Positions 50,435 to 59,532 are shown, counted from the first letter of the stretch. The stretch is DNA of 63,748 nt from Microbacterium gubbeenense DSM 15944 (GCF_000422745.1 NZ_AUGQ01000013.1:1-63748); one strand, 5' to 3'. Made by a program: numbers and translations. Notes: generated by a model from the sequence alone, not told the origin.

Positions 50435-51043
50435 ATGAAGAAGTCATTTGTACTGCGCGGAAGCGTGATCGCGTTCGGCGCAGCCCTGCTGGTGTCGGCA
50501 GGGTCGGCCGCGATGGCCGAGGTGGAGCAGGACGCCGAGGGCGTCGACGTCACCGTCGAGATCGCGCCCCTCGCTGGGCCGGGCGCCCTGGCGATGACGA
50601 TCGACGGCGACTCGACGGCTCTCGTCGAGGGCGAGTCGACCGACCTCGAGCGCGTCTTCACCGGCACGCTCCCGAAGGTGACGGTCAGCGACACCCGTGC
50701 AGCGGAGGACGTTCCGGCGGATGCCGCCTGGTACGTCGTCGGCACGGCGAGCAACTTCCACGACGAGAACGGCGTCTCGACGATCCAGGCGAGCAACCTC
50801 GGCTGGTCGCCCAAGCTCGTGGCCGAGGAGGGCGAGGGCGAAGCCTTCGTCGACGTCGGCGGCGACGTTGCTCCGTCGCGCCCGGGCGTGATCGACCAGG
50901 ACCTTCTGTTCCTGGCCGAGTCGGCCGAGGCGAACGCGGGCGGCGGCGTGTTCAGCGCGACCGCCGACCTCGACCTCGTGGTTCCGGCGGCCGTGCCCTC
51001 CGGCACGTACTCGTCGACGATCACCCTGTCGCTGTTCGAATAG
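50435..51043 (+). CDS. WxL-like secreted protein
   Basis: 202 residues with signal peptide (FVLRGSVIAFGAALLVSAGSA, split at AMAE). Mature part is beta-rich with AWYVVGTASNF, NLGWSPKLV and the ending SGTYSSTITLSLF, reminiscent of WxL surface domains of Firmicutes that bind peptidoglycan. The WxL pair itself is weak (no second clear W-x-L). The next gene is DUF916, the normal genetic partner of WxL proteins, which supports the call. It lies 47 bases after the phosphoesterase gene. Confidence 0.65.
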   Translation: MKKSFVLRGSVIAFGAALLVSAGSAAMAEVEQDAEGVDVTVEIAPLAGPGALAMTIDGDSTALVEGESTDLERVFTGTLPKVTVSDTRAAEDVPADAAWYVVGTASNFHDENGVSTIQASNLGWSPKLVAEEGEGEAFVDVGGDVAPSRPGVIDQDLLFLAESAEANAGGGVFSATADLDLVVPAAVPSGTYSSTITLSLFE

Positions 51044-51102
51044 TCGGTTGAGGGCGGGAGCGTGCTCGTTTGCGCTCCCGCCCTGCCTGGAAGGTCCCGC
51101 TC

Positions 51103-52149
51103 GTGAAGTCTCTCCCCGCCCTCATCGTCGTCGCCGCGACGGCGTTCTCCGCTGTCATCGGCGCAGCGCCCGCCGCCGCCGAAACCGGCTCAGCCGAATC
51201 CTCCGATGCCGTCACCTGGTCGGTGCGGCCGGGCGATCAGAACGGTGAGGACGGCCGCTCCTGGGTGGAGTGGGAGGCCGATCCGGGCGAGCAGCGGTCG
51301 GAGTTCATGGTCGTCACGAACCACGGCGAGGCCGACGTCGAGTTCCAGCTCTCCGCGGCCGACGGCTACTTCACTGACACCGGCCGCTTCAACATGCTGC
51401 CCGCCGACGAGGAATCGGTCGCGGCCGGCACCTGGATCGACGCACCCGAGAGCATCGTCGTGCCCGCCGGAGGCGCGGAGACGGTGCCGTTCACCGTGAC
51501 CGTGCCCGAGAACGCGACGCCCGGCGACCATGCCGCGGGCGTCGCCGCGAGCATCCGGTCGACTGGCAGCGGATCCGTCGGCGTGGAGTCGCGCGTCGGC
51601 TTTCGCGTCATGACGCGAGTCGCCGGCGACCTGCAGCCCCAGCTCGGCGCCGCGGCATCCGGCACCTACACCGGTGAGATCAACCCGTTCTCATCGGGCT
51701 CGATCGACGTCGCCTACGAGATCGAGAACACCGGCAACACCCTGCTGCGCACCCAGCCCGAGGTCGAGGTCTCCGGACCGTTCGGGCTCGGAGCGCACAC
51801 CGTCACGGGCGAGGAGATCGCCGAGATCGCGCCGGGGGAGACCCGCCGCGGAACGGTGAGCGTGTCCTCCGCGTGGCCGTTGTTCGCCTACGACGTGAGC
51901 GTGAGCGCGACGCCGCTGCCCGTCACCGACGACCTCGGCTTCGAGGGCGCCGAGCCCGCGAACGCCGAGGCCACGATCGTCGCGATGCCGTGGCCGCAAC
52001 TCGTGGTCATCGCACTCGCCCTGCTCCTGATGGCCTGGAGCATCCGGCGCCGCCGCGCCGACCGCAAGCGCACCGAGGAACTGGTCGCCGCTGCTCGCGA
52101 GGAAGCCCTCGCCGAGGCGAGCTCGGGCCGCGCGCTCGGGACCGTCTGA
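51103..52149 (+). CDS. DUF916 (WxL-interacting) membrane-anchored protein
   Basis: 348 residues from GTG 51103 (GGAAGG before); a TTG at 51070 is less likely. Signal peptide to about APAAAE, then two beta domains: SVRPGDQNGEDGRSWVEW, NHGEADVEFQLSAADGYF, TVPENATPGDHAAGVAASI, and YEIENTGNTLLRTQPEVEVSG. A single membrane helix (LVVIALALLLMAWSI, about 305-320) and a basic tail anchor it. The layout is that of WxLIP proteins. It probably holds the WxL-like partner at the surface. Confidence 0.82.
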   Translation: MKSLPALIVVAATAFSAVIGAAPAAAETGSAESSDAVTWSVRPGDQNGEDGRSWVEWEADPGEQRSEFMVVTNHGEADVEFQLSAADGYFTDTGRFNMLPADEESVAAGTWIDAPESIVVPAGGAETVPFTVTVPENATPGDHAAGVAASIRSTGSGSVGVESRVGFRVMTRVAGDLQPQLGAAASGTYTGEINPFSSGSIDVAYEIENTGNTLLRTQPEVEVSGPFGLGAHTVTGEEIAEIAPGETRRGTVSVSSAWPLFAYDVSVSATPLPVTDDLGFEGAEPANAEATIVAMPWPQLVVIALALLLMAWSIRRRRADRKRTEELVAAAREEALAEASSGRALGTV

Positions 52150-52209
52150 CTCGCACCCGAGATCCCCCTTCTGCACGACCGCCGTCCCACCTCCGAAGGA
52201 ACCTGACAC

Positions 52210-55200
52210 ATGTCGCTCGTATCCCGATCCCGCGGACTGGTCGTCGCAGCCGCGGCCGCCGCACTTCTCGCAGCGGGGCTCCCCGCGATCGCGGCCGAAC
52301 CCGCGGTCGCGGCCGAAGAACCCGCCACCGACTACACCGCGTTCGTCAACCCGTTCGTCTCGACCGAGGACGACTTCGGCCAGGACCTCGTGGGCGCAGA
52401 AGCCCCGAACTCGATCGTCAAGATCAACCCGATGACGACGTCCGGCCGGTCGCACTCGGGATATGACTACGCGGAAGACCAGATCGCGGGCTTCACGCAC
52501 ACCAACCTCAACGGCGTGGGCGGATCCGGCGGGGGTGGCGACCTCCTGGTCGTGCCGACGTACGAGACGTACACGTCGAGGCCCGGCACGGGAACGTACG
52601 CGAAGAACTTCAGCCACGATGCGGAAGAGGCGACCCCGGGGTACTACTCCGTCGACCTCGCGACCGATTCGGGCACGATCCGCGCGGAGGCGACGACCGA
52701 CGTGCGCACGGGGCAGGACCGATTCACGTTCGAGCAGGGCGGATCCGCGTCGCTCGTCGTCGATCTGCGCAACAACTTCACGAACCGCAAGAATGCGAGC
52801 CTCGAGGCTGCGAGCCTCGATGACGGCCGCGTCGCGCTCTCGGGCGATTTCACCGGCCACTTCAACGGGTACGACTACACGATGCACTACTACGTCGAAT
52901 CCACGGCGCCCGCCGCGGGCGTGCGCACGTGGGGCGGTGACGGCGCGCTGGCCGACGAGCCGAGCCGCGAAGGCAGCGACATCGGCGCCGTCATCGACTT
53001 CGACGTGACCGACGGCCAGCAGGTCGGGCTCAAGGTGGCCGTCTCGCCGATCAGCGCGGAGCAGGCGAAGATCGATCTCGCCGCAGAGATGGGCGACCGC
53101 TCCTTCGAGCAGGTGCGCGAAGACACGAAGGCCGCCTGGAACGAGATCCTCGGCCGCCTCGACGTGACCGCGTCCGAGAAGAGCGACCCCGACGGCGACC
53201 TGCAGACGCTGTTCTACACGCACCTGTACCGCATGTTCGGATCGCCCATGAACGCCACGAGCACGAGCGGCACCTACCGCGGGCTCGACGGCGACGTGCA
53301 CCAGGCCGACGGCTACACGCACTACGACGGCTGGGGATTCTGGGACGACTTCCGCAAGTACGAGATCCTCGCGATCGGGTACCCCGAGGTGTTCCGCGAC
53401 ATGGCGCAGTCGACCGTCGACCTGTACGCCACGTTCGCGAGCACGGGCAAGGGATCCCTGTCGAACGTGACGCACTCCGTGCCCACCGTGCGCTTCGAGC
53501 GCGCGGCCGTGGTCGTGGCCGACGCCGTCGCGAAGGGCGCGCAGCTGCGCGGACTCGCCCAGGCGTGGCCCGCGCTCGTGTCGCAGTCGCAGGGCGGATA
53601 CGCCGACGACGCGAACGTGCGCCGCGGCTACATCGCGAACGAGGTCGACGACACGCTCGGCACCGCGTACGACGACTGGGCAATGGCGACGATCGCGGAT
53701 TCCCTCGGCAAGACGGAGGAGGCGGAGCAGTACCGGCTCCGGGCCGCGAACTGGACCAACCTCTACAAGGAAGACGCCGTCACCCTCGCCGACGGCGAGA
53801 AGACCGGCCTGATCTTCCCGAAGTCCGCCAACGGAACGTGGGCCGATGCCGACCCCGAGCGCTTCGAGGCGGGCAACGTCTATCAGGGCACGCTGTGGCA
53901 GTACCACTGGTACACGGCCGGCGACATGGGCGGGCTCATCGACAAGATGGGCGGCGAGGAGACCACCCTCGACGCGCTGAGCTTCATGTTCGGCGAGCAC
54001 GCACCCGACGGTGGCTCGCGCATGCTGCACGCCAACGCGAACGAGATCGACCTGCAGGCGCCCTACCTGTTCAACTACGTCGGCGCCCCCGCGAAGACCC
54101 AGCACTGGGTGCGCAGCATCTACACGAAGGAGACGTGGAACCGCTACATCGCAACCGGATCCACGCACGAGGCGCCGTCAGGCGGCGGCGAGTTCACACC
54201 GCCGGTGAAGACGAAGGTCTTCAAGAACTCCCCGCAGGGCTTCCTGCCCACGATGGACAACGACACCGGCACCATGTCGTCGACGTTCGTGGCAGCCGCG
54301 CTCGGCCTGTTCCCGGTCGCTGCCGGATCCGACGAGTACCAGATCGGCACGCCGTTCTTCGAGAACGTGAGCATTCAGTATCCGACCGGTCGCACCTTCA
54401 ACATCTCGGCCGAGGGCGTCTCGCCCGACGCGTACTACATCCAGTCGGCGAGCCTGAACGGCGACGACTTCGAGCGCACCTGGCTGACGTACGACCAGCT
54501 CACCGCGGGTGGCGACATCACGTTCCAGATGGGCCAAGAGCCCTCTGACTGGGCCGCGGATTCGATGTCGCCGGCATCGCTGAGCGACGACCTCTCCAGC
54601 TCGGTGTACGACCCGATCAGCGCGATCTCCGTGTCGTCGCGGGCGTTCGCCGAGGGCACGGAGGCCGAGGGAGAGATCGGCAACAGCATCGAGTTGATAC
54701 TCGCGAACGGCACGTTCGCCGGATCCGACGGCGACGACCTGTCGAGCGCGATCACGGCCGAGAACGTGCCGGCGGGGCTCGAGTTGGTGGCCGAGCGCGC
54801 GGGCAACCGCAGCGTGACGCTCTCGCTCGCGGGTGCCGCGGAGGGATCCGCGCCGCTCGACAGCATCGACGACCTGACGCTGCAGATCTCTGACGAGGCG
54901 TTCAGTCGCAAGCCCTCGAACGGCACGCGGGAGTTCGCCCTCAAAGTGCTCTTCGACGGCGCGACCCTTAACATCGACGACACGCGACTGAAGGCGGCGG
55001 AGGACGGCACGATCGACGTCACCACGACGCTGACGCTGAACGGCGCGCGCTTCGCGGGCGAGAGCGGGCGCGATCTCATCGCCGATGGCGCGCTCACGGC
55101 TGCGGGCCTGCCCGACGGCATCGCGGCGTCCGTGACGCTCGACGACGCGTCGTCCGCGACGCTGCGTCTGACGGGATCCCTCGGCGACGCGGCGCGCGCA

Positions 55201-57096
55201 TCCTTCGCGCTGTCGTTCACCGACGCGGCCTTCGACGGCACCCCGGCGGCGAGCGTGCGCGGCGACGGCGTCTCGGGCCTCGGCGCCCTGACGATCGAGC
55301 GGGATCAGCTCTGGGGCGAACAGCTCACCGCGCTGCTCGCCGACGCGCGGCTCGTCGAACGCGGTTCCTATTCGCCCGGCTCGTTCGCGGCGTTCGACAC
55401 CGCGCGCGAGGCCGCTTCCGAGGTCCTCGCTAAGGACGACGCGACGGACGACGAGCTGCGGGCCGCGTTCGATCGCCTCACGAAGGCGGCGGGCGCGCTC
55501 GAGATCGCGGGCACGCCCTACCGGGTGCTCGAGGCCGAGAACTTCGACGATTCATCGGGCGGGCGGCTGAACCCCGAGCCCGGCGGCATCGGCGGCGTGG
55601 GCGTCGGATCCTGGATCGCCTACGACGGGATCGACTTCGGAGACGACCTGCCCGTGCGCGTGAAGCTGCGCTACGCCAACCACCCGGACGACAGCGCGAT
55701 CGACGAGTTCGTCGAGGTGCGCGTCGGATCCGTCGACGGGCCGGTCGCCGCGCGGATCGACGTGGAGACCACCGACGGCTGGAGCGACTTCGCCACAGCC
55801 GACGCGACGATCGACGACCCTGGGATCCTCGCGGGATCGAACCGCATCTACTTCGTCTTCGGCGGCACGCCCGACGAGGCCCAGCCGAACTCGTGGGTCG
55901 TGAACCTCGACTGGGCACAGTTCCTCAAGACGGCCGAGGATGCCCCGGAGGGCGCGGCGCCCGTGCGCGTCGAGGCCGAGAGCTACGCCGCGGACAACGG
56001 CAACGGCCTGAAGAAGGAGGGGGACGCTCCCGGCGGCAACGTCGGCGGCACGTGGGACGGCGGCCAGCTGACGTACGACGGTCGCGACTTCGGGGCGGAT
56101 CCGCTGACGCACGTCACCGTGAGCACGTCGACGCGCGATGAGCGCGTCGGGGCGAACCCGCGGCTCGAGTTCTACCTCGACGAGGTGAGCGATGAGACGC
56201 GCGTCGGCGTGGCGGAGCTGCCGAAGACGGGAGGGTGGGGCAACTACGTCGAGACGACGGCACAGCTCGACCAGCCGGTGTCGGGCGAGCACTCGCTGAT
56301 CGTGGTCATGCGGGCGGACGCCGTCGATGGCCAGGAGTTCAACTACGTCTCGAACCTGCAGTGGTTCGAGTTCGGGCCTGAGCCCGTCGAGGCCCCCGAG
56401 GCCGATCTAACGGCCCTGAACGAGGCGATCGCCACAGCCGAGCCACTGCTGTCGGAGGAGGAGCGGTACGTGCCGATCGACTTCGCCGTGTTCCGATCGG
56501 CGTTCGATAACGCGCAGGCGGTCGCAGCCGCGGCCGGCGTCGCCCAGGACGAGGTCGACGAGGCGCGCCGCGTGCTGGGTCTCGCGGCCGGCCAGCTCGA
56601 GTGGGCCGCGGTCCGGCAGCTGCCGGGGCTCATCTCGCGTGCGGAAGCCGTGGATCCGGAGGCGCACGACGCCGATCAGATCGAGGCGCTGAACGCGGCG
56701 CTGACGGCTGCACGTGAGATCGGGGCGGACGGCACCTACGAGGAGTTCGCGGGCGCCGTGGAGGCGCTGACGTCGGCGCTCGACGCGCTGACGGATCCCG
56801 AGCTGCCGACCGAGCTCGATGTGACGGTCGAGGCGGCGACGCGAAAGCTCGCCGGTAAGCAGTACGTCTCGGTGTCGGTGACGAACAACGAGGATCAGTC
56901 AGTGGAGGTCGTCATCGACACCGCCTACGGATCGAAGTCGTTCGACGCCGTGCAGCCGGGGGATTCGGCGAACGTGTCGATCAACTCGCGCGAGGCGTCG
57001 ATCCCCGCAGGCGAAGCGACCGTCACCGTCACGGGCAAGGTCGGCGACGAGCAGGTGAGCATCGAGAAGACAGTCGCCTACGCGGCAGCCGGCTGA
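52210..57096 (+). CDS. secreted GH92 alpha-1,2-mannosidase, multidomain
   Basis: 1628 residues. Signal peptide to about AIAAEPAVAA. GH92 catalytic part about 40-790: FVSTEDDFGQDLVGAEAPNS, GFTHTNLNGVGGSG, WDDFRKYEILAIGYPE, WQYHWYTAGDMGGLIDKMGG, MDNDTGTMSSTFVAAALGLF and YQIGTPFFENVSIQYP; the Ca-binding and Asp catalytic segments fit the family. Then a beta-rich tail, a CBM6-like domain (about 1095-1235), a second CBM (about 1255-1400) matching the phosphoesterase N-domain, two FIVAR-like helical repeats, and a C-terminal module of 93 residues shared with that protein. Start ATG after GAAGGAACCTGACAC. Removes mannose from yeast/plant glycans outside the cell. Confidence 0.93.
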   Translation: MSLVSRSRGLVVAAAAAALLAAGLPAIAAEPAVAAEEPATDYTAFVNPFVSTEDDFGQDLVGAEAPNSIVKINPMTTSGRSHSGYDYAEDQIAGFTHTNLNGVGGSGGGGDLLVVPTYETYTSRPGTGTYAKNFSHDAEEATPGYYSVDLATDSGTIRAEATTDVRTGQDRFTFEQGGSASLVVDLRNNFTNRKNASLEAASLDDGRVALSGDFTGHFNGYDYTMHYYVESTAPAAGVRTWGGDGALADEPSREGSDIGAVIDFDVTDGQQVGLKVAVSPISAEQAKIDLAAEMGDRSFEQVREDTKAAWNEILGRLDVTASEKSDPDGDLQTLFYTHLYRMFGSPMNATSTSGTYRGLDGDVHQADGYTHYDGWGFWDDFRKYEILAIGYPEVFRDMAQSTVDLYATFASTGKGSLSNVTHSVPTVRFERAAVVVADAVAKGAQLRGLAQAWPALVSQSQGGYADDANVRRGYIANEVDDTLGTAYDDWAMATIADSLGKTEEAEQYRLRAANWTNLYKEDAVTLADGEKTGLIFPKSANGTWADADPERFEAGNVYQGTLWQYHWYTAGDMGGLIDKMGGEETTLDALSFMFGEHAPDGGSRMLHANANEIDLQAPYLFNYVGAPAKTQHWVRSIYTKETWNRYIATGSTHEAPSGGGEFTPPVKTKVFKNSPQGFLPTMDNDTGTMSSTFVAAALGLFPVAAGSDEYQIGTPFFENVSIQYPTGRTFNISAEGVSPDAYYIQSASLNGDDFERTWLTYDQLTAGGDITFQMGQEPSDWAADSMSPASLSDDLSSSVYDPISAISVSSRAFAEGTEAEGEIGNSIELILANGTFAGSDGDDLSSAITAENVPAGLELVAERAGNRSVTLSLAGAAEGSAPLDSIDDLTLQISDEAFSRKPSNGTREFALKVLFDGATLNIDDTRLKAAEDGTIDVTTTLTLNGARFAGESGRDLIADGALTAAGLPDGIAASVTLDDASSATLRLTGSLGDAARASFALSFTDAAFDGTPAASVRGDGVSGLGALTIERDQLWGEQLTALLADARLVERGSYSPGSFAAFDTAREAASEVLAKDDATDDELRAAFDRLTKAAGALEIAGTPYRVLEAENFDDSSGGRLNPEPGGIGGVGVGSWIAYDGIDFGDDLPVRVKLRYANHPDDSAIDEFVEVRVGSVDGPVAARIDVETTDGWSDFATADATIDDPGILAGSNRIYFVFGGTPDEAQPNSWVVNLDWAQFLKTAEDAPEGAAPVRVEAESYAADNGNGLKKEGDAPGGNVGGTWDGGQLTYDGRDFGADPLTHVTVSTSTRDERVGANPRLEFYLDEVSDETRVGVAELPKTGGWGNYVETTAQLDQPVSGEHSLIVVMRADAVDGQEFNYVSNLQWFEFGPEPVEAPEADLTALNEAIATAEPLLSEEERYVPIDFAVFRSAFDNAQAVAAAAGVAQDEVDEARRVLGLAAGQLEWAAVRQLPGLISRAEAVDPEAHDADQIEALNAALTAAREIGADGTYEEFAGAVEALTSALDALTDPELPTELDVTVEAATRKLAGKQYVSVSVTNNEDQSVEVVIDTAYGSKSFDAVQPGDSANVSINSREASIPAGEATVTVTGKVGDEQVSIEKTVAYAAAG
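56815..57093 (+). repeat. C-terminal module copy 2
   Basis: 93 codons, LDVTVEAATRKLAGKQYVSV to the last residue (YAAAG), equal in length to copy 1 in the phosphoesterase. Both copies end exactly at the stop codon, which speaks for a function at the C-terminus. Confidence 0.85.
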
Positions 57097-57127
57097 TCGG
57101 TTCGGGTCAGGTCTCATGGCAGACCGA

Positions 57128-57174
57128 GGGCCTCGTTCCGCAGTTCGCTCATCGGAGCACTCAGAACGAGGCCC
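57128..57174 (+). terminator. terminator after GH92 gene
   Basis: 11-bp stem GGGCCTCGTTC/GAACGAGGCCC with a 25-base loop, 31 bases after the stop. ATTCCT follows. A likely end of the surface-protein operon. Confidence 0.65.
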
Positions 57175-57300
57175 ATTCCTGCGTCATCCGAACAAGTTTG
57201 TGACGTGCATACCGCGATCGCAGCGCTGTGCGCCGCGCAGGGCCTCGACGCGGTGGAGATCCGCGTCACGGTCGCGCACATCGCCGAGAGGTCTTCGTGA
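57175..57300 (+). pseudogene. possible gene remnant, unknown
   Basis: About 42 codons open without a usable start (ASSEQVCDVHTAIAALCAAQ then GLDAVEIRVTVAHIAERSS) and a TGA at 57298. The stretch has coding-like composition and helix/strand pattern but begins right after the terminator hairpin, so it looks like the 3' end of a lost gene. No family recognised. May be chance. Confidence 0.25.
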
Positions 57301-57381
57301 CCAGACGCGCCGTGCACCGGCGAAGGAGTGCTGCCGGGGTCTCACGAGAGGGCGTGTCGCGGAGTGTCGGAGTGCGACCCG

Positions 57382-58926
57382 TCAGTTTGCGAGGCCGAGG
57401 GATCGAAGTCCGTCGGCGACGAGTCGGGCGACGTCGCGGGCCCCCGCGGTGGAGAAATGCGTGTCGTCTCGCTCGCCGGCCGGATAGGCGGGGTATGTGC
57501 CGGGTTCGACCCACATGAACCGTGAACGAGTGCGCTCCTCGCCGAGCTCCTGCCACCACAGCTGCGAAGCCGCGCTGAGATCGATCAGGTCGACGTGCTC
57601 CTCGGCAGCAAGATGCCGCACTGCTTGGGGGTACGCGCCATGCGACGAACGCAGCCGGCCATCCTCGAATGTGCGACGCTCCACCGGGGTCAGCAGAACC
57701 GGCACGGCGCCACGGGCGCGGGCGGCGAGCACGAAACGCCGGAGGTTCGCGGGGTGCCGCGTGAACGGATCCGCGAACCGGTGGTCCGGCTTCGGGTCGT
57801 TGTGCCCGAAGCCGATCGCGAGTACGTCGCCTGCGCCGAGGTCCGCGAGCGCGAGATCCCACCATCCTTCGTCGATGAAGCTGCGCGTGCTCGCTCCCGA
57901 GATCGCTCGGTTGATCGTCTCGAGCCCCGTGAACTCGGTGAGGTGCTCGGCCCAGCCTGCGCGGGGAGCACGTTCCGGCGGGTAGGGGCTCGCTGTCGAA
58001 TCGGAGACAACGATCACGCGCCGCGCGCCCGTCGGCGGGGGATCTTCGAGCCAGGCCCGGGCGTCCGGCGCCTCGTCGAGCTGCGGGCCGGTCGCATGAG
58101 CTCCCGGGCCGGTGTTCTCGAACTCGGCCAACCGCGCATCCTGCCAATCGAAACCGCCCATCTCGGTCCACGCAACCGCCGCAATGTGCGCCCCGATCTC
58201 GCAGTGGACGAAGAGCGCCTGGCCGAGCGCGTCAGGCTTTCCGCCGGGGTGCCAGGGGCGGCCGAGATGCACTGATCCGGGCGCGAGTCCTTCGCTCGTC
58301 AGACGCACGCCGGAGAACAGGAAGCCGCGCGGGTTCTCGGCGGCAGTCGACGGCGCTGTGACGTAGCCCGGGCCCACGCTGCGGATCTCGCCGCCCTCGA
58401 TGAGCGCGGTGGCACGGCCGTAGACGAAGTCGACGTCACCGGTGATCAGGCACTCTCGCAGGTGCACCCGGCGCAGGGCGGCCCAGCTCGGTGCGTCGAG
58501 GAGGACAGTGTCCTGCTGTCCGATGAGACGGCAGGCCTCGATGAGGATCCGGTCACCGCGAGTGCGCAGCGCGAGTGCTTGCTGGTCAGGAAGCGACGGA
58601 TCCACGCGCTTGTCGAATGGGTTCTCGATGGTGATGCCGCGCAGGGTGACGTGATCGGAATCGATCGTGAACGTCGCGCAGTCCTGCACGTACGGCATCC
58701 CGGTACGGTCGCGATCTCCCTGGCGCAACTCGAACGAGACGACGACGTCTTCAGGATCGCCGCTGGTGGAACGGATGAGGAGCGGCATCTGACGCGGCGC
58801 GACGACCACATGCTCGACATACGTGCCGGGGTGCATGAGGATCTCCGTTGCGCTCTCGTCTGCGAGCGCGAGTGAGAGCGAGGGGACAAGATCGGCGTCG
58901 TCGCCGACTTCGATGACGCGTGGCAT
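57382..58926 (-). CDS. pectinesterase fused to SGNH acetylesterase
   Basis: 514 residues. Residues 1-285: beta-helix pectin methylesterase with QQDT (Asp139), GDVDFVYG (Asp166) and LGRPWHPG (Arg223, Trp225). Residues about 300-514: SGNH hydrolase of the rhamnogalacturonan acetylesterase type with VVSDST (Ser310), GFGHND (Asn) and DDTHFSTAGA (Asp/His). So methyl and acetyl groups of pectin fragments may be removed by one protein. There is no signal peptide: it starts MPRVIEVGDD, hence cytoplasmic action on imported oligomers is implied. AAGGAAA ribosome site. Follows marR in the same direction. Confidence 0.88.
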   Translation of the reverse strand: MPRVIEVGDDADLVPSLSLALADESATEILMHPGTYVEHVVVAPRQMPLLIRSTSGDPEDVVVSFELRQGDRDRTGMPYVQDCATFTIDSDHVTLRGITIENPFDKRVDPSLPDQQALALRTRGDRILIEACRLIGQQDTVLLDAPSWAALRRVHLRECLITGDVDFVYGRATALIEGGEIRSVGPGYVTAPSTAAENPRGFLFSGVRLTSEGLAPGSVHLGRPWHPGGKPDALGQALFVHCEIGAHIAAVAWTEMGGFDWQDARLAEFENTGPGAHATGPQLDEAPDARAWLEDPPPTGARRVIVVSDSTASPYPPERAPRAGWAEHLTEFTGLETINRAISGASTRSFIDEGWWDLALADLGAGDVLAIGFGHNDPKPDHRFADPFTRHPANLRRFVLAARARGAVPVLLTPVERRTFEDGRLRSSHGAYPQAVRHLAAEEHVDLIDLSAASQLWWQELGEERTRSRFMWVEPGTYPAYPAGERDDTHFSTAGARDVARLVADGLRSLGLAN

Positions 58927-58962
58927 GGGTTTCCTTCAAGGAGACGTAATCGACAATCTGCA

Positions 58963-58978
58963 GAGTAACCGGTTTCTC
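58963..58978. promoter_or_regulatory. AACCGGTT palindrome before pectinesterase gene
   Basis: GAGTAACCGGTTTCTC (one mismatch pair), centred 45 bases before the start codon. The AACCGGTT core is the form of many LacI-family operators for sugar-acid genes; it does not look like a MarR site. No LacI gene is in the window. Confidence 0.45.
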
Positions 58979-59030
58979 GCGGGATGATGCCGTGCGCGGG
59001 AAGCGCGGTTCTACCGCCGCCGCGCTGACG

Positions 59031-59459
59031 CTATGCCTGGCGCAGCTTCTGCGTGAGTGCCGCGAGCTGGTGCAGCTCGTCGTTCGACAGCACCGCCATC
59101 CGCTGGGCGATGGAGCGGCCGTGCTGCACCGCGACCGTGCGGAACGCGTGCACGCCGTCGTCCGTTGCGGTGACAAGCGCGCCGCGCCCGTCTTCCGGAT
59201 CCGCACACTTCGTTACGAGGCCGCGGGCGACCATCTTGTCGACGAGGCGCGAGACGCTCGGCTGGCTGATGAGCAGATTGCCCGTGATGTCGCGGAGCCG
59301 CGCCGTTCTGGCCGCGCCGCGCGCGACGGTGAGCAGCACATCGTATTCGCCCTGCTGGAGCGGGGATCCGATGAAATCGCGTGAGATGTCTTCAAAGATC
59401 TCGTGCTGCGCGCGAAACAGGTTCTCCCATGCCTCCACGGCGATCCGGCGATCCGTCAT
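59031..59459 (-). CDS. MarR-family transcriptional regulator
   Basis: 142 residues from ATG 59459. Winged helix with RDITGNLLISQPSVSRLVDK and a wing at DPEDGRGA (about 55-100). Upstream of the pectinesterase gene in the same direction, 104 bases apart, so it may control it. CGTATACG at 59469-59476, just before the start, may be its own operator. Longer frames upstream lack a start context. Confidence 0.88.
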   Translation of the reverse strand: MTDRRIAVEAWENLFRAQHEIFEDISRDFIGSPLQQGEYDVLLTVARGAARTARLRDITGNLLISQPSVSRLVDKMVARGLVTKCADPEDGRGALVTATDDGVHAFRTVAVQHGRSIAQRMAVLSNDELHQLAALTQKLRQA

Positions 59460-59500
59460 GCATTCAATCGTATACGTTTTCGCGCCACGAGCGGCAAGAA

Positions 59501-59532
59501 GGGCCCGGTTGGAGTGTGCCCCAACCGAGCCC
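59501..59532. terminator. hairpin before marR
   Basis: GGGCCCGGTTGG pairs with CCAACCGAGCCC (11 of 12) around an 8-base loop. It has no gene directly before it now, which suggests that a neighbour was replaced by the repeat-bearing segment to the right. Confidence 0.5.

Noticed and set aside
47628..50447. Open frame of 939 codons opposite the phosphoesterase gene
   Set aside because: Same cause; the plus strand has a signal peptide, phosphoesterase motifs and a module shared with a second protein.
51691..54168. Open frame of 825 codons opposite DUF916/GH92 genes
   Set aside because: Antisense shadow; it crosses the boundary of two good plus-strand genes and has no motif.
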